Origin: Mucilaginibacter gossypiicola | Lineage (GTDB): Bacteria > Bacteroidota > Bacteroidia > Sphingobacteriales > Sphingobacteriaceae | Assembly: GCF_900110105.1 (NCBI RefSeq) | Contig: NZ_FOCL01000015.1 | Coordinates: 87,471-151,470, forward strand | Length of the DNA: 64,000 nucleotides | Direction of reading: 5' to 3' | Part shown: piece by piece, positions 33,172-42,712 of the stretch | Layout: every line of letters begins with the position of its first letter | How positions within the stretch are numbered: position 1 is the first letter of the stretch | Notes under the pieces: generated by a model | Database searches by the model: none | Told to the model about the DNA's origin: nothing | Seen by the model: the letters and a program-made list of their open reading frames with translations, nothing else | Program-made: the position numbers and the translations under genes

Positions 33172-36100
33172 ATGCCGTTCCCTTTGAAAAAAATATTGGT
33201 TAAGACGCTTAAAATAAGCGCCATTACTGTTGTGAGTTTATTGCTGTTAATGTTCCTGCTGCCGTACCTGTTTCCCGAAACAGTAACTCAAAAAATAAAG
33301 CAGTGGGCAGCAGGCAGTGTAAACAGCAAGCTTTCGTTTTCGAGCACGCGCTTATCGTTCTTTAAAAAATTCCCTTCGCTGACCCTTACACTTAATGATT
33401 TTGTGTTGGACGGCAGTGCGCCCTTTCAGAATGACACACTGATTTCGGCTAAAGAAATTTCACTGGCAATTGATCTTTCGTCGGTGTTTAAGAGCAAGAT
33501 CAATGTAAACAAGATCTATCTTGACCATGCGTTGATCAACATCCAGGTTGATAGTGCCGGTAAAGCCAATTATAACGTTTATAAATCATCGCCTCCAAAG
33601 CAAGACGACAAAGCCGATACCGCAAGTGCATCATTAGGGATCGAGCAAATTCTGATAGACAAAAGTCATTTGGTTTATGACGACCGTTCGTTGCCGATGC
33701 AGATCAATGCACGGGAACTTAACTACAAAGGCAGTGGCGATTTAAGCAAGGATATTTTTGACCTTTATAGCCACGTGGATGCCGCTTCGGTAGATTTTTA
33801 TTACGGTAACAAAGCTTACGTACTTAAGAAAAAAGTAAATGCTGATCTGGTTACCAGTATCAATACCAAATCATTGGCCTTTGCATTTCAAAAAAACGAC
33901 CTGCTTATTAATAAGCTCCCGGTTAAATTTAAAGGCCGGTTTGAGTTCCTGAAGGATGGTTATGACATGGATTTCAAGATCAGGAGTGATCAGAATGATC
34001 TTGGCGATATTTTTACCGCCATCCCGGATGAATACGCCAAATATGTTGATAACATGGATATCAGCGGTAACGGCATCATCCAGCTTGATCTTAGCGGAAA
34101 GTACATCGCCTCAAAAAACATGATGCCTAACTTGAGCATCAGCATGAAAGTGCGCGACGGTTCCATCGTTAACAAAAGTACCCCCGCACCGGTTAAAAAC
34201 CTGTACCTGAACATGGATGCCAGTTTACCAGGGCTTAATCCAGATAGCTTAAACGTCAATATTGATTCGGTTTATTTTAATATTGGCAAGGATTACTTTG
34301 GTTCGGTATTGAAACTAAAGGGGATCAAATCGCCTTATATTTATGCCAAGGTGAATACCGAAATTGACCTGGAGCAATGGTATAAAGTTTTTGGCATTAA
34401 GCCATTCCAGGTAAAAGGGAGGTACGGTTTACATTTACTGGCCGAAGGCAAATACACCACTGGCATCAGGAAAACGGGCTTAAGAAAAAAGGTTGATACC
34501 GTGATAACCAGTATCCCGCAATTTAAACTTAAGTCAACATTCAGGAACGGGTATTTTAAATACACCAAGCTGCCCCAGGCTATCAACAACATCAGTTTTG
34601 ACCTGGATGCCGCCTGTCCTGATCATAACATTGCTAACGCTACGATGGATGTGCGTAACCTGAATATTAATGCACTTAATAATTACATAAAAGGCTATTT
34701 GAAACTAAGCAACAAGGCTGGCGCATTGATTGATGCTGGTTTAAATGCCAAATTTCATCTGGATGATATCAAGCAGTTTTACCCAATTGATAGTATTGAT
34801 TTCCGTGGCGATTTTGATGCTAATCTGCAAAGCAAGGGAAGGTATATCCCTGCCCGCCGCATTTTTCCGGTTACCAATGCCGAGATCAACCTGAAAAACG
34901 GTTACATCCAAACCAAATACTACCCTCACCCCATGCAAAATGTGCAGGTTAGCGTGAATATCTTTAACAATACCGGCTCGTTAAAAGGATTGAAGGTGAA
35001 TATTAAACCGGTTTCGTTCAACTTTGAAGGTCAGCCATTTTTGCTGAGGGCCAATCTCCGCAATTTTGACGACCTTGATTATAACGTGGCCTCACGCGGC
35101 AGTCTCGACCTGGGTAAAATTTATAAAGTATTTGCCGTTAAAGGGTATGATGTAAATGGCTTTGTAAGCACCAACTTTATGCTGAAAGGCAAGCAAAGCG
35201 ATGCCACCACGGGGCACTATGATAAACTGGACAACTCGGGCAGCATGAAGGTGAAAAACATCAAACTTACCACCGAGCTGTTTCCGAAGCCGTTTTTTAT
35301 CACCAACGGCGTATTCAGCTTTAACCAGGATAAAATGAAGTTCGACCAGTTTAAGGCCAACTACGGTAAATCGATAGTGGTGCTTGACGGTGCTTTATCC
35401 AATGTGATAGGTTATGCTATGCAGCCAAATTCACCGCTAAAAGGTGAGTTTAATTTGAAGAGTGACCTGATTATTGCCGATGATTTTATGGCCTTCGCAG
35501 GTGTGCCGCCATCTGTCAAGCCAACCAAATCATCAGGGGTAATATTGGTGCCTTCCAATCTCGATCTTAATTTTGCTGCCGATGTTAAAAAAGTAAAATA
35601 TAACGGTTTGGATATCAGCGATGCCAAAGGTGCAATGAATATCACCAATGGGCAGATCGTGCTTAAGCAAGCCGGATTTAGCCTGATAGGGGCTCCTGTT
35701 GTTATGGATGCCACTTACGGCAGTATTAATCCGCAGAAAGCATTTTTTGATTATCACATCAATGCAAAAGAGTTTGACATTCAACGTGCCTACCGCGAGA
35801 TCAAATTGTTTCATGATATGGCTACTTCGGCAGAGCATGTGCAGGGCATTGTATCGTTAGATTATAAACTGGCCGGCAAGCTTAACAGCGACATGAAGCC
35901 TGTTTATCCGTCGTTAAAAGGCGGTGGCGTACTCTCCGTAAAACAGGTTAAGGTATATGGGTTGAAGCTACTGAGTGCTGTAGGCAAACAAACCGGACAT
36001 GACAGTGTTGGCCACGGCGATGTGAAAAAAGTGGATATCAAATCAACCATAGCCAACAACATCATGACCATCGAGCGTACTAAAATGCGCATTGCCGGTT

Positions 36101-36288
36101 TCAGGCCAAGGTTTGAAGGCCAGGTAGGTTTGGACGGTAAGCTAAACCTGAAGTTCAGGCTGGGACTGCCGCCTTTCGGGATTTTTGGTATCCCGATGAC
36201 AATTACAGGTACCCAGGATAAACCTGTTATCCATTTGGGTAAGGGTAAAAAGGAAGATGAGCTAAAAGAGACGCAAGACGACGAATAA
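33172..36288 (+). CDS. AsmA-family envelope protein
   Basis: Large AsmA-like protein of 1038 residues. One N-terminal membrane anchor lies at about 13-33. A long periplasmic repeat-rich beta region follows, with the family start motif near residue 50 (N-S-K-L-S-F-S-S-T-R-L-S-F-F-K-K-F-P-S-L). AsmA-like C-terminal segments lie at about 800-1010. Members of this superfamily are thought to form hydrophobic grooves that carry lipids between the two membranes. A lysine/acidic tail ends the protein. It stands alone, flanked by repeat regions. Confidence 0.9.
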   Translation: MPFPLKKILVKTLKISAITVVSLLLLMFLLPYLFPETVTQKIKQWAAGSVNSKLSFSSTRLSFFKKFPSLTLTLNDFVLDGSAPFQNDTLISAKEISLAIDLSSVFKSKINVNKIYLDHALINIQVDSAGKANYNVYKSSPPKQDDKADTASASLGIEQILIDKSHLVYDDRSLPMQINARELNYKGSGDLSKDIFDLYSHVDAASVDFYYGNKAYVLKKKVNADLVTSINTKSLAFAFQKNDLLINKLPVKFKGRFEFLKDGYDMDFKIRSDQNDLGDIFTAIPDEYAKYVDNMDISGNGIIQLDLSGKYIASKNMMPNLSISMKVRDGSIVNKSTPAPVKNLYLNMDASLPGLNPDSLNVNIDSVYFNIGKDYFGSVLKLKGIKSPYIYAKVNTEIDLEQWYKVFGIKPFQVKGRYGLHLLAEGKYTTGIRKTGLRKKVDTVITSIPQFKLKSTFRNGYFKYTKLPQAINNISFDLDAACPDHNIANATMDVRNLNINALNNYIKGYLKLSNKAGALIDAGLNAKFHLDDIKQFYPIDSIDFRGDFDANLQSKGRYIPARRIFPVTNAEINLKNGYIQTKYYPHPMQNVQVSVNIFNNTGSLKGLKVNIKPVSFNFEGQPFLLRANLRNFDDLDYNVASRGSLDLGKIYKVFAVKGYDVNGFVSTNFMLKGKQSDATTGHYDKLDNSGSMKVKNIKLTTELFPKPFFITNGVFSFNQDKMKFDQFKANYGKSIVVLDGALSNVIGYAMQPNSPLKGEFNLKSDLIIADDFMAFAGVPPSVKPTKSSGVILVPSNLDLNFAADVKKVKYNGLDISDAKGAMNITNGQIVLKQAGFSLIGAPVVMDATYGSINPQKAFFDYHINAKEFDIQRAYREIKLFHDMATSAEHVQGIVSLDYKLAGKLNSDMKPVYPSLKGGGVLSVKQVKVYGLKLLSAVGKQTGHDSVGHGDVKKVDIKSTIANNIMTIERTKMRIAGFRPRFEGQVGLDGKLNLKFRLGLPPFGIFGIPMTITGTQDKPVIHLGKGKKEDELKETQDDE

Positions 36289-36375
36289 AAGTGTCTGGTG
36301 GTTTGTCGAGTTAATTTGTGGAAGAATAAAAGCGGGGATTGTGCGATTCCCTCCCCTGGGAGCTACTATTCTTAA
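36289..36375. other. Spacer before the 36.4 kb palindrome
   Basis: Start of a 401-base gap between the AsmA-like gene and the TPR/HTH regulator gene. No gene or terminator-like hairpin was recognised here. The rest of the gap is the palindrome at 36376-36539 and an AT-rich upstream region. Confidence 0.5.
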
Positions 36376-36539
36376 AAAAATGTCATTTCGATAGAGTAGG
36401 GGGCGATTGAGCGGTGGAGCGAAAGAGAAATCTTCTACATTGGGCTCTATAACTACACTTTTAAAAGCAGGGCGTAGAAGATTTCTCCTCACCGGCAGCA
36501 CACAAACCCTACTCTTAGCTCGTCGAAATGACATCTTTT
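36376..36539. repeat. Long imperfect palindrome with TGTCATTTCGA ends
   Basis: The outer arms AAATGTCATTTCGA (left) and TCGAAATGACAT (36523-36534, right) are followed inward by AGAGTAGGG / CCCTACTCT and by a perfect 14-bp pair GAGAAATCTTCTAC (36425-36438) / GTAGAAGATTTCTC (36474-36487). The whole could extrude as a cruciform of about 160 bases. Confidence 0.85.
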
Positions 36540-36689
36540 AGATTAAACGTATTGGTTAGTGTAAAATAGTTAACACGCGTCAGTTAGTTAACATTAAGTT
36601 CATATTGAAATGCTTTTTTTGTCTGCCATTTTATGCCCGGGTAGCAAATGGCGACTTCTTTTGCATGGCCACCTGCTCAATTTTCAAAT

Positions 36690-38333
36690 ATGACTAAGAT
36701 TTATGCCTGGTTTATTCAATTAGCATTGTACTTGTTTTTGTTGATACCAGGTACATCAGTCTGGGCTCAGTCAAATAAAACAGATCGGTTTGAGAAATTA
36801 CAGTCACTTGCACAGCAACATCCCGATTCGGTGCTCCTCGTTCTGAAAAAGATTCATGCCGATGCAATTCAGGATAACGATAACCTTACTGCTGGCCTGA
36901 GCCTGCAGCAAATGGGGCAAATTTGTTTTAACCAGGGGCATTATGCTCAGGCACTTGACTTTTATTTACACGCAGATAAAGTATTCGGGCAGATAGGTAA
37001 CAAAGATCTGATGGCCGAAAACTGGGGCAAGATGGGCATCCTGTACTATTACAACCGGCAGTCGGACAAATCATTTCAATTATACAACAAGGCACTCAAT
37101 CTTTACAAAGCAACCAATAACAAAAAGGGGCAGGCTGAAATATTTGGAGCGATAGGGCATCTGTATGAGAAGCATCATAAATACGATAGCTCTTTTTACT
37201 ACCAGCGCCTGGCCCTGAATAGCTATCAGCGCATAGGTGATGATTACGGACAGGCAAAAATTTACGAGAACCTGGGCAGTATCCATGAAGACCTGGCCAA
37301 TTACGATTCATCATATTCCTGTTTTAAAAAGTCGTTAGAAATCTATAATAAGTACAATAACGAAGTTGCCAGCATTGAGGTGATCAATAACATCGGCGAT
37401 ATTTTACGAAAAACCGGCAAATATGAAGCAGGGATCCTGCAATCGCGCAAGGCATATGCATTATCATTAAAAACAGGAAACCTGTACCAGTTAGCTGCCT
37501 CCTGTCGTGATCTCGGAAAGTCGTACCAATTGCTTAACCGGATGGATAGCGCCTATCATTACCTTGAATTGAGCCGTAAGTATTCGCTTGATGTATACTC
37601 AAGGGAAAGCCTGAAGCAAACCTCATTTTTGCAGGTGTTGTATGACATGGATAAAAAGAGCGATGAGATTGTTCGCCTCAACAACATCCGCAAAACTAAC
37701 CAGATTGTCACCATTGCTGGCATCACTATTTCCTTGCTGCTCGTTATACTCGGCTTTGTAACCTTCAGCAGGCAGCGCCTTAAAATGCGCGATCAGCGTG
37801 CACTGGCCGAGCAAAACAGATCGATATTTGAAGCCCAGCGCGATTTAATGGAGCTGGAACTCAAGAATAAACAGTTACAGGAAGAAAGTCTTAAGCAGCA
37901 ATTAGAACTTAAAGGACAGGAACTATCATCCCACACCTTAAACCTTATTAAGAACAATCAGTTGCTGGAGAGCATGCGCAATACCCTGCAGGATATGGTT
38001 AAGGAAGATAAGCGCGATCAAAAACGGCAGATGCAGCAAATTATCCAGCAAATAAACCAAAGCTTTAACCACGAGCAGCACTGGAAGGAGTTTACTGTTG
38101 CCTTTGAACAGGTTCACCAAAGCTTTTTTGAGAAGCTGAAGCAGCAGAGCAATGATCTTACCTCAACAGATCTGCGTTTGATTGCCCTGCTGAAAGTTAA
38201 CATGGATTCAAAGGATATTGCAGGTTTGTTGGGCATCTCTATTGACAGTTTGCGCGTTGCCCGCTACCGTTTACGCAAGAAGCTCAACATTGACCAGGGT
38301 GAAAACCTCAGTACTTTTATACAGGCCCTGTAA
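36690..38333 (+). CDS. TPR-containing membrane transcriptional regulator with C-terminal HTH
   Basis: Probable one-component regulator. The chosen ATG (36690) begins a good signal/anchor sequence (M-T-K-I-Y-A-W-F-I-Q-L-A-L); an in-frame ATG 14 codons earlier adds an unlikely polar lead. Tandem TPR repeats fill about residues 40-300 outside the membrane, with a membrane segment near 335-356 (I-A-G-I-T-I-S-L-L-L-V-I-L-G-F). A coiled coil lies at about 360-450, and a LuxR-type helix-turn-helix spans the last 58 residues (D-I-A-G-L-L-G-I-S-I-D-S-L-R-V-A-R-Y). It directly precedes the receptor/phytase unit and probably controls it. Confidence 0.9.
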   Translation: MTKIYAWFIQLALYLFLLIPGTSVWAQSNKTDRFEKLQSLAQQHPDSVLLVLKKIHADAIQDNDNLTAGLSLQQMGQICFNQGHYAQALDFYLHADKVFGQIGNKDLMAENWGKMGILYYYNRQSDKSFQLYNKALNLYKATNNKKGQAEIFGAIGHLYEKHHKYDSSFYYQRLALNSYQRIGDDYGQAKIYENLGSIHEDLANYDSSYSCFKKSLEIYNKYNNEVASIEVINNIGDILRKTGKYEAGILQSRKAYALSLKTGNLYQLAASCRDLGKSYQLLNRMDSAYHYLELSRKYSLDVYSRESLKQTSFLQVLYDMDKKSDEIVRLNNIRKTNQIVTIAGITISLLLVILGFVTFSRQRLKMRDQRALAEQNRSIFEAQRDLMELELKNKQLQEESLKQQLELKGQELSSHTLNLIKNNQLLESMRNTLQDMVKEDKRDQKRQMQQIIQQINQSFNHEQHWKEFTVAFEQVHQSFFEKLKQQSNDLTSTDLRLIALLKVNMDSKDIAGLLGISIDSLRVARYRLRKKLNIDQGENLSTFIQAL

Positions 38334-38383
38334 TCCAAACATGCGCTTTTTTTCCATCTTTTTCAAGCTTAACATTGGCTTAA

Positions 38384-38520
38384 TGTAACGGTAACTGAAT
38401 GATAATGGAGGGTTTTGTTTTTATTATAATATTGAAAATCAATTGATTGTAATTTTGTGCTGCTGTTGCGTATACGCCTCATGTAACGCTGTTTCCTTTT
38501 TGTAACGGCAGTTTGTAACG
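38384..38520 (+). promoter_or_regulatory. TGTAACG direct repeats upstream of the TonB receptor
   Basis: Four exact TGTAACG units lie at 38384-38390, 38482-38488, 38501-38507 and 38514-38520, all in the same orientation, within 210 bases of the receptor ATG. The last two are 13 bases apart. Direct heptamers before a phosphorus-acquisition unit suggest a response-regulator binding region, but the 13-base period differs from the classical 11-base Pho box. Confidence 0.45.
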
Positions 38521-38591
38521 GATGTATTGTGGGTTTAAACACTTTTGCGCCGTCAAAAAGCAAATCACAATTGCATTAATCGTTTCGCAAA

Positions 38592-41363
38592 ATGAAAAAA
38601 TACTTACAATCATTATTATTCATGCTTTTGTGCGTTACCGCCGCTAACGCAACAAAGCTAAAAGGTCATGTTTATGACCGCAAAACCGGCGAGCCTATGG
38701 TGGGGGCCACCGTAAGTCTCGACCGAACGAAGATTGCCACGACCACCGGTTTGAATGGCTCCTTTGAATTAAAGGATGTACCAAAAGGTTCTTATACTGT
38801 CAGGGTATCTTACATTTTGTACACTACGGCAACGCAACAGGTTGAAATAGCCAAAGATGATAACCCGCATCTTAAAATATACCTGGATGAAGCCAATAAG
38901 CAATTACAGGAGATTAGCGTTGTATCGCAAAAAAATGGCTCGACCGAAAGGACTGCCCGCCGTATTGAGCAGCAGGCCACGCAGGTAATGAACATTGTTT
39001 CGGGCAGGGCTATTGAAGTTTCTCCCGATTTAACAGTGGCTAACGTTATCTCCCGCGTATCCGGTGTATCGGTTGAACGTAATACCAATGGCGATGGCCA
39101 GTATGCCATTTTACGTGGTATGGATAAACGTTATAATTATACCCTGGTAAACGGCATTAAAATACCGAGCCCAGATAATAAATACCGTTACGTACCACTT
39201 GATATTTTCCCTTCAGATCTGCTATCAAGGCTGGAAGTTTATAAAACGCTTACTCCAAACCTGGAAGGCGACGCTGTTGGTGGTGTTGTTAACATGGTGA
39301 TGAAGGATGCCCCGGAGCGCTTTGAAATTAACGCAAATATCGCGGGTGGCTACAGCCAGTTGCTTCTTGACCGTAAGTTTATGAGTTTCGATTATTCAGG
39401 CATCAACCATAAATCACCTTATGAAATAAACGGCAAAACTTACCAGGCAACCCAGGCTGATTTTGGTACCGGAACTTTAAACTATTCGCTTAAGCACCCT
39501 GCACCAAACCTTGTTGGTAGCTTATCATTAGGTCAGCGCTTTTTTAACAATAAATTGGGCGTGTTGGTAGCTGGTAGCTATCAGAATACTTATCGCGGTA
39601 GCAACAGTGTGTTTTACAACACCAAAGTAGTTCCAACTGCCGAGTACGCCGCTGTTACCAGCCGGGCCGACAGGCAATACTCTGAGCAACAAAAGCGTTA
39701 TGGCTTATTTTCAAAAGTTGATTATGTGATAAACAGCCGCAATAAACTGAGCTTGTTTAACACCTATGTTAACTTAACCAATATCCAGGTCCGTGATGAA
39801 AAATCTACCAGTTTTTCAACAGATTACGATCCGGATAAAGGAAATGCCCAGTTAGGTTATTCAACTCGCAGCCGCTTTACCGAACAACAAATTTACAGCG
39901 GAACCCTGCGTGGTGATCACAAATTATTTAACGATAAACTTAAGGTACAATGGTCGGCAGTTTATTCTTCGGCCGAAAACGAAGTGCCAAATAATACTAC
40001 CATAAGCTTAAATGGCGTGCGCGAAAACTTTGTAGACAGGCCTACTTATTTAACCAACGGCACCTCGCTTACTCATCGTTGGGAGCGCAATACCGACGAG
40101 GATAAAGCAGGTTATTTAGACCTTACCTATACCGCGCCAATTGGAGGTGTTAATGTAGATTTCTCTGCCGGTGGTTTATATCGTGATAAAGAACGCAGCA
40201 GCTTCTATAACAACTACAATCTTACTGCTGCCAATCCAAGTGCATTGTACGGAACAGATTTTACAAACTATACCCAGCTAAATTTTAACGTAACCAACCC
40301 GGCAGGTGCCGTAAACAACTCCTTAACTAACGATGCATCTGAAAAAATCGGTGCTGGTTATGGTATGTTTAAATTTACTACAAAAACCATCCAGGTAGTT
40401 GGTGGTGCGCGTGTTGAACATACCGACCAGGGGTATAGAATGCTTTTCCCGCAGGGCGAGTCAAGGCCAACAGGCAATCAGAAATATACCGATGTATTAC
40501 CAAGCTTAACGCTGAAATACTTCCTGACAGATAAGCAGCAGTTTCATGCCTCTTACTTTAAATCAGTTAACCGTCCCGGCTTTTATGAGCTTATCCCGGG
40601 CGGAAGAATTGGTGATGAGTACAACGAGCGTGGTAACCCTGATCTTAAACATGCCGTTGCCGATAACTATGACTTAAGGTACGAGTTATTCCCTGATGCA
40701 AGCACCCAGTTATTAGCAGGTGCATTTTACAAAAGGATCACCAATCCGATTGAGTACAGCTTCCAGGCTGATGCAACACGCGGCCAGGATACTTATTACG
40801 TACCAGGCAACTTTGGTACAGCAAAAAACTACGGTTTGGAGCTCGATTTCATTAAATTCTTTAACAAGTTTGGTGTAAAGGCAAACTATACCTACACGCA
40901 CTCACGCATCACTACGCCTAAAGATACTTACGTAACTGATGCCACTACAGGCGATACCCACAAAATTTCTGTAAATCAAACAAGACCACTGTATGGTCAG
41001 TCTGAGCATATTGCTAACCTTTCATTGTTATATAAAGACACCAAAAAGGGTTGGGATGCACAAATTGCCGGAGCTTACACCGGGCCACGTATCAACACAG
41101 TATCGCAGTTCCTGAACAATGACCTTTGGCAGCGCGGCTTTATCCAGATGGATGCATCAGCCGAAAAACGTTTCAAAAACAACCTGAGTGTATTTATTAA
41201 AGCGGGCAACTTGCTTAATACGCCGGCTAAATTGTTCCTGAAAGGTACCAACCCGGAGAATGCAACATTGAAAGATGATAACATCGTAGCAAACGGACAA
41301 ACGCTTATCCGCAGCGACTACTACAAGCAAACTTACCTGATAGGCGTTCGCTACAAACTCTAA
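38592..41363 (+). CDS. TonB-dependent outer-membrane receptor
   Basis: 923 residues with signal peptide 1-20. A CarboxypepD_reg-like domain is at about 22-100 (L-K-G-H-V-Y-D-R-K-T-G-E-P-M-V-G-A-T). The plug domain is at about 125-245 (I-S-R-V-S-G-V-S-V-E-R, G-D-A-V-G-G-V-V-N-M-V). A 22-strand-type barrel fills the rest, ending in an aromatic-rich C-terminus (Y-L-I-G-V-R-Y-K-L). No SusD partner follows; the next gene is a beta-helix lipoprotein and then a phytase. The substrate is inferred to be a phosphorylated compound such as inositol phosphate. Confidence 0.93.
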   Translation: MKKYLQSLLFMLLCVTAANATKLKGHVYDRKTGEPMVGATVSLDRTKIATTTGLNGSFELKDVPKGSYTVRVSYILYTTATQQVEIAKDDNPHLKIYLDEANKQLQEISVVSQKNGSTERTARRIEQQATQVMNIVSGRAIEVSPDLTVANVISRVSGVSVERNTNGDGQYAILRGMDKRYNYTLVNGIKIPSPDNKYRYVPLDIFPSDLLSRLEVYKTLTPNLEGDAVGGVVNMVMKDAPERFEINANIAGGYSQLLLDRKFMSFDYSGINHKSPYEINGKTYQATQADFGTGTLNYSLKHPAPNLVGSLSLGQRFFNNKLGVLVAGSYQNTYRGSNSVFYNTKVVPTAEYAAVTSRADRQYSEQQKRYGLFSKVDYVINSRNKLSLFNTYVNLTNIQVRDEKSTSFSTDYDPDKGNAQLGYSTRSRFTEQQIYSGTLRGDHKLFNDKLKVQWSAVYSSAENEVPNNTTISLNGVRENFVDRPTYLTNGTSLTHRWERNTDEDKAGYLDLTYTAPIGGVNVDFSAGGLYRDKERSSFYNNYNLTAANPSALYGTDFTNYTQLNFNVTNPAGAVNNSLTNDASEKIGAGYGMFKFTTKTIQVVGGARVEHTDQGYRMLFPQGESRPTGNQKYTDVLPSLTLKYFLTDKQQFHASYFKSVNRPGFYELIPGGRIGDEYNERGNPDLKHAVADNYDLRYELFPDASTQLLAGAFYKRITNPIEYSFQADATRGQDTYYVPGNFGTAKNYGLELDFIKFFNKFGVKANYTYTHSRITTPKDTYVTDATTGDTHKISVNQTRPLYGQSEHIANLSLLYKDTKKGWDAQIAGAYTGPRINTVSQFLNNDLWQRGFIQMDASAEKRFKNNLSVFIKAGNLLNTPAKLFLKGTNPENATLKDDNIVANGQTLIRSDYYKQTYLIGVRYKL

Positions 41364-41396
41364 ATAATTTATCAACCATAAATAAAAGGCATTACA

Positions 41397-42650
41397 ATGA
41401 AATTAAAACAAATATTTGCAGTAGTGCTGCTATCGGCCATAGCCTTTAGCAGTTGCAGAAAAGCTAATCTTGACGTTGATGCAAGCTCTGGCGACGGATC
41501 AGCAAGCGGCGAGGTATCAGGTGTTTGGGCTAAAGGCAGCACGCAGATCATTAAAGGCGATATCATTATCCCGGAAGGTAAATCGCTTACTATTGAAGAG
41601 GGTGTAACCGTATTGATGGATACCATTGCCAAACCCGAGTTTATAGTAAAAGGTAACTTGTACTCATTGGGTACTGCCGAAAATCCGGTAAGGATAACCG
41701 TAAACCCGGAGTATCGTACCGATGCCAAAAAATTCGGCAAAATGTGGGGCGGGATCCTTGCAGCTAAAACCTGTGCCGAGTTGGTGCTTGACCATACCAT
41801 TCTGGAATATGGCGGAAACACTACATCTGACGGTTCATCCTCGGTAAAGATGGGACTTTATAAGGCTGTTGCCGGCGAAAACCTGCCAGCGCTTTGGTTC
41901 TCAAATGTGAACGGCAAACTCATTGTGGTAAACTCAACCGTGCGTAACTTCCAGGAAGATTGTACTTATATCGAAGGTGGTAAGATCATTTTTGCCAACA
42001 ATACTTTTTACACTACCGGTGTTACTGGTGGCGAGGCCATGAACTTTAAATCGGGCTGTTTGGCCGATGTTGGTTTCAACCTTGTTTATAGTGCCAACAC
42101 CAATGCCCTAAAATTATCAAACTCGGGCGACCGCGATCCGCAGGCTTACATCATCTGTTATAACAATACCATGGTGAATACCGGTTGGCGCAGGCCTTCT
42201 GCAAAAGGTGGTTCTGTATGGGTGGAGAACAACGTACGTGCTGATATTTATAACAACCTTTTTGCCAATACTCGTTTTGGTATCAAACGCGATACTAAAT
42301 CAACCGAAGATAAACGTACCGTGATTAGCAATAACCTTTACTATGGTTATGATCAAACTACGGTAAACCAGTTTCAGCCATCAAAAGATATTATCGGCGG
42401 TGTTAATGATGTTATTGGTACTCAGGCGGGTGATAACGATCCTAAATTTGTGAACTATCCGGAATCAACACCGGTATTGAACGCAGTTTTTGATACCAAT
42501 TGGGATTTTCATCTACAAAGCGGTTCTCCTGCTTTAAATAAAGGTATAACCAACTTTACCCGCCACCATGCTGGAGGTATCACCGTAAACGGGATAACTT
42601 ACGTTTCTCCTGATCCGGCTACTTATATCGGCGCTTTCGGAACAAAATAA
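41397..42650 (+). CDS. Right-handed beta-helix lipoprotein
   Basis: 417-residue lipoprotein (lipobox A-F-S-S-C, C20) with parallel beta-helix character. Repeated short strands occur, for example A-E-L-V-L-D-H-T-I-L-E-Y-G-G, K-L-I-V-V-N-S-T-V-R-N-F, K-I-I-F-A-N-N-T-F-Y and A-Y-I-I-C-Y-N-N-T-M. No polysaccharide-lyase catalytic residues are recognised. Its place between the TonB receptor and the phytase, 33 bases after the receptor, suggests a surface binding or presentation partner that may replace SusD. Confidence 0.82.
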   Translation: MKLKQIFAVVLLSAIAFSSCRKANLDVDASSGDGSASGEVSGVWAKGSTQIIKGDIIIPEGKSLTIEEGVTVLMDTIAKPEFIVKGNLYSLGTAENPVRITVNPEYRTDAKKFGKMWGGILAAKTCAELVLDHTILEYGGNTTSDGSSSVKMGLYKAVAGENLPALWFSNVNGKLIVVNSTVRNFQEDCTYIEGGKIIFANNTFYTTGVTGGEAMNFKSGCLADVGFNLVYSANTNALKLSNSGDRDPQAYIICYNNTMVNTGWRRPSAKGGSVWVENNVRADIYNNLFANTRFGIKRDTKSTEDKRTVISNNLYYGYDQTTVNQFQPSKDIIGGVNDVIGTQAGDNDPKFVNYPESTPVLNAVFDTNWDFHLQSGSPALNKGITNFTRHHAGGITVNGITYVSPDPATYIGAFGTK

Positions 42651-42663
42651 ATTAACTCATCGC

Positions 42664-42698
42664 AATGGTCCTGCATACTCCTGCAGGATCATTTTTTA
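42664..42698 (+). terminator. Hairpin terminator between beta-helix lipoprotein and phytase genes
   Basis: A 12-bp stem (AATGGTCCTGCA / TGCAGGATCATT, one wobble), a 6-base loop and a T tract, inside the apparent operon. It could reduce phytase transcription relative to the receptor. Confidence 0.75.
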
Positions 42699-42712
42699 TT
42701 AATAATTGATCA

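Noticed and set aside
38482..38520. Short spaced repeats that could suggest a CRISPR
   Set aside because: Units are 7 bases with irregular spacing and no cas genes are present; better seen as regulator sites.
38592..42650. A SusC/SusD pair
   Set aside because: The protein after the receptor is a beta-helix lipoprotein without SusD-like TPR helices, so no Sus pair is claimed.
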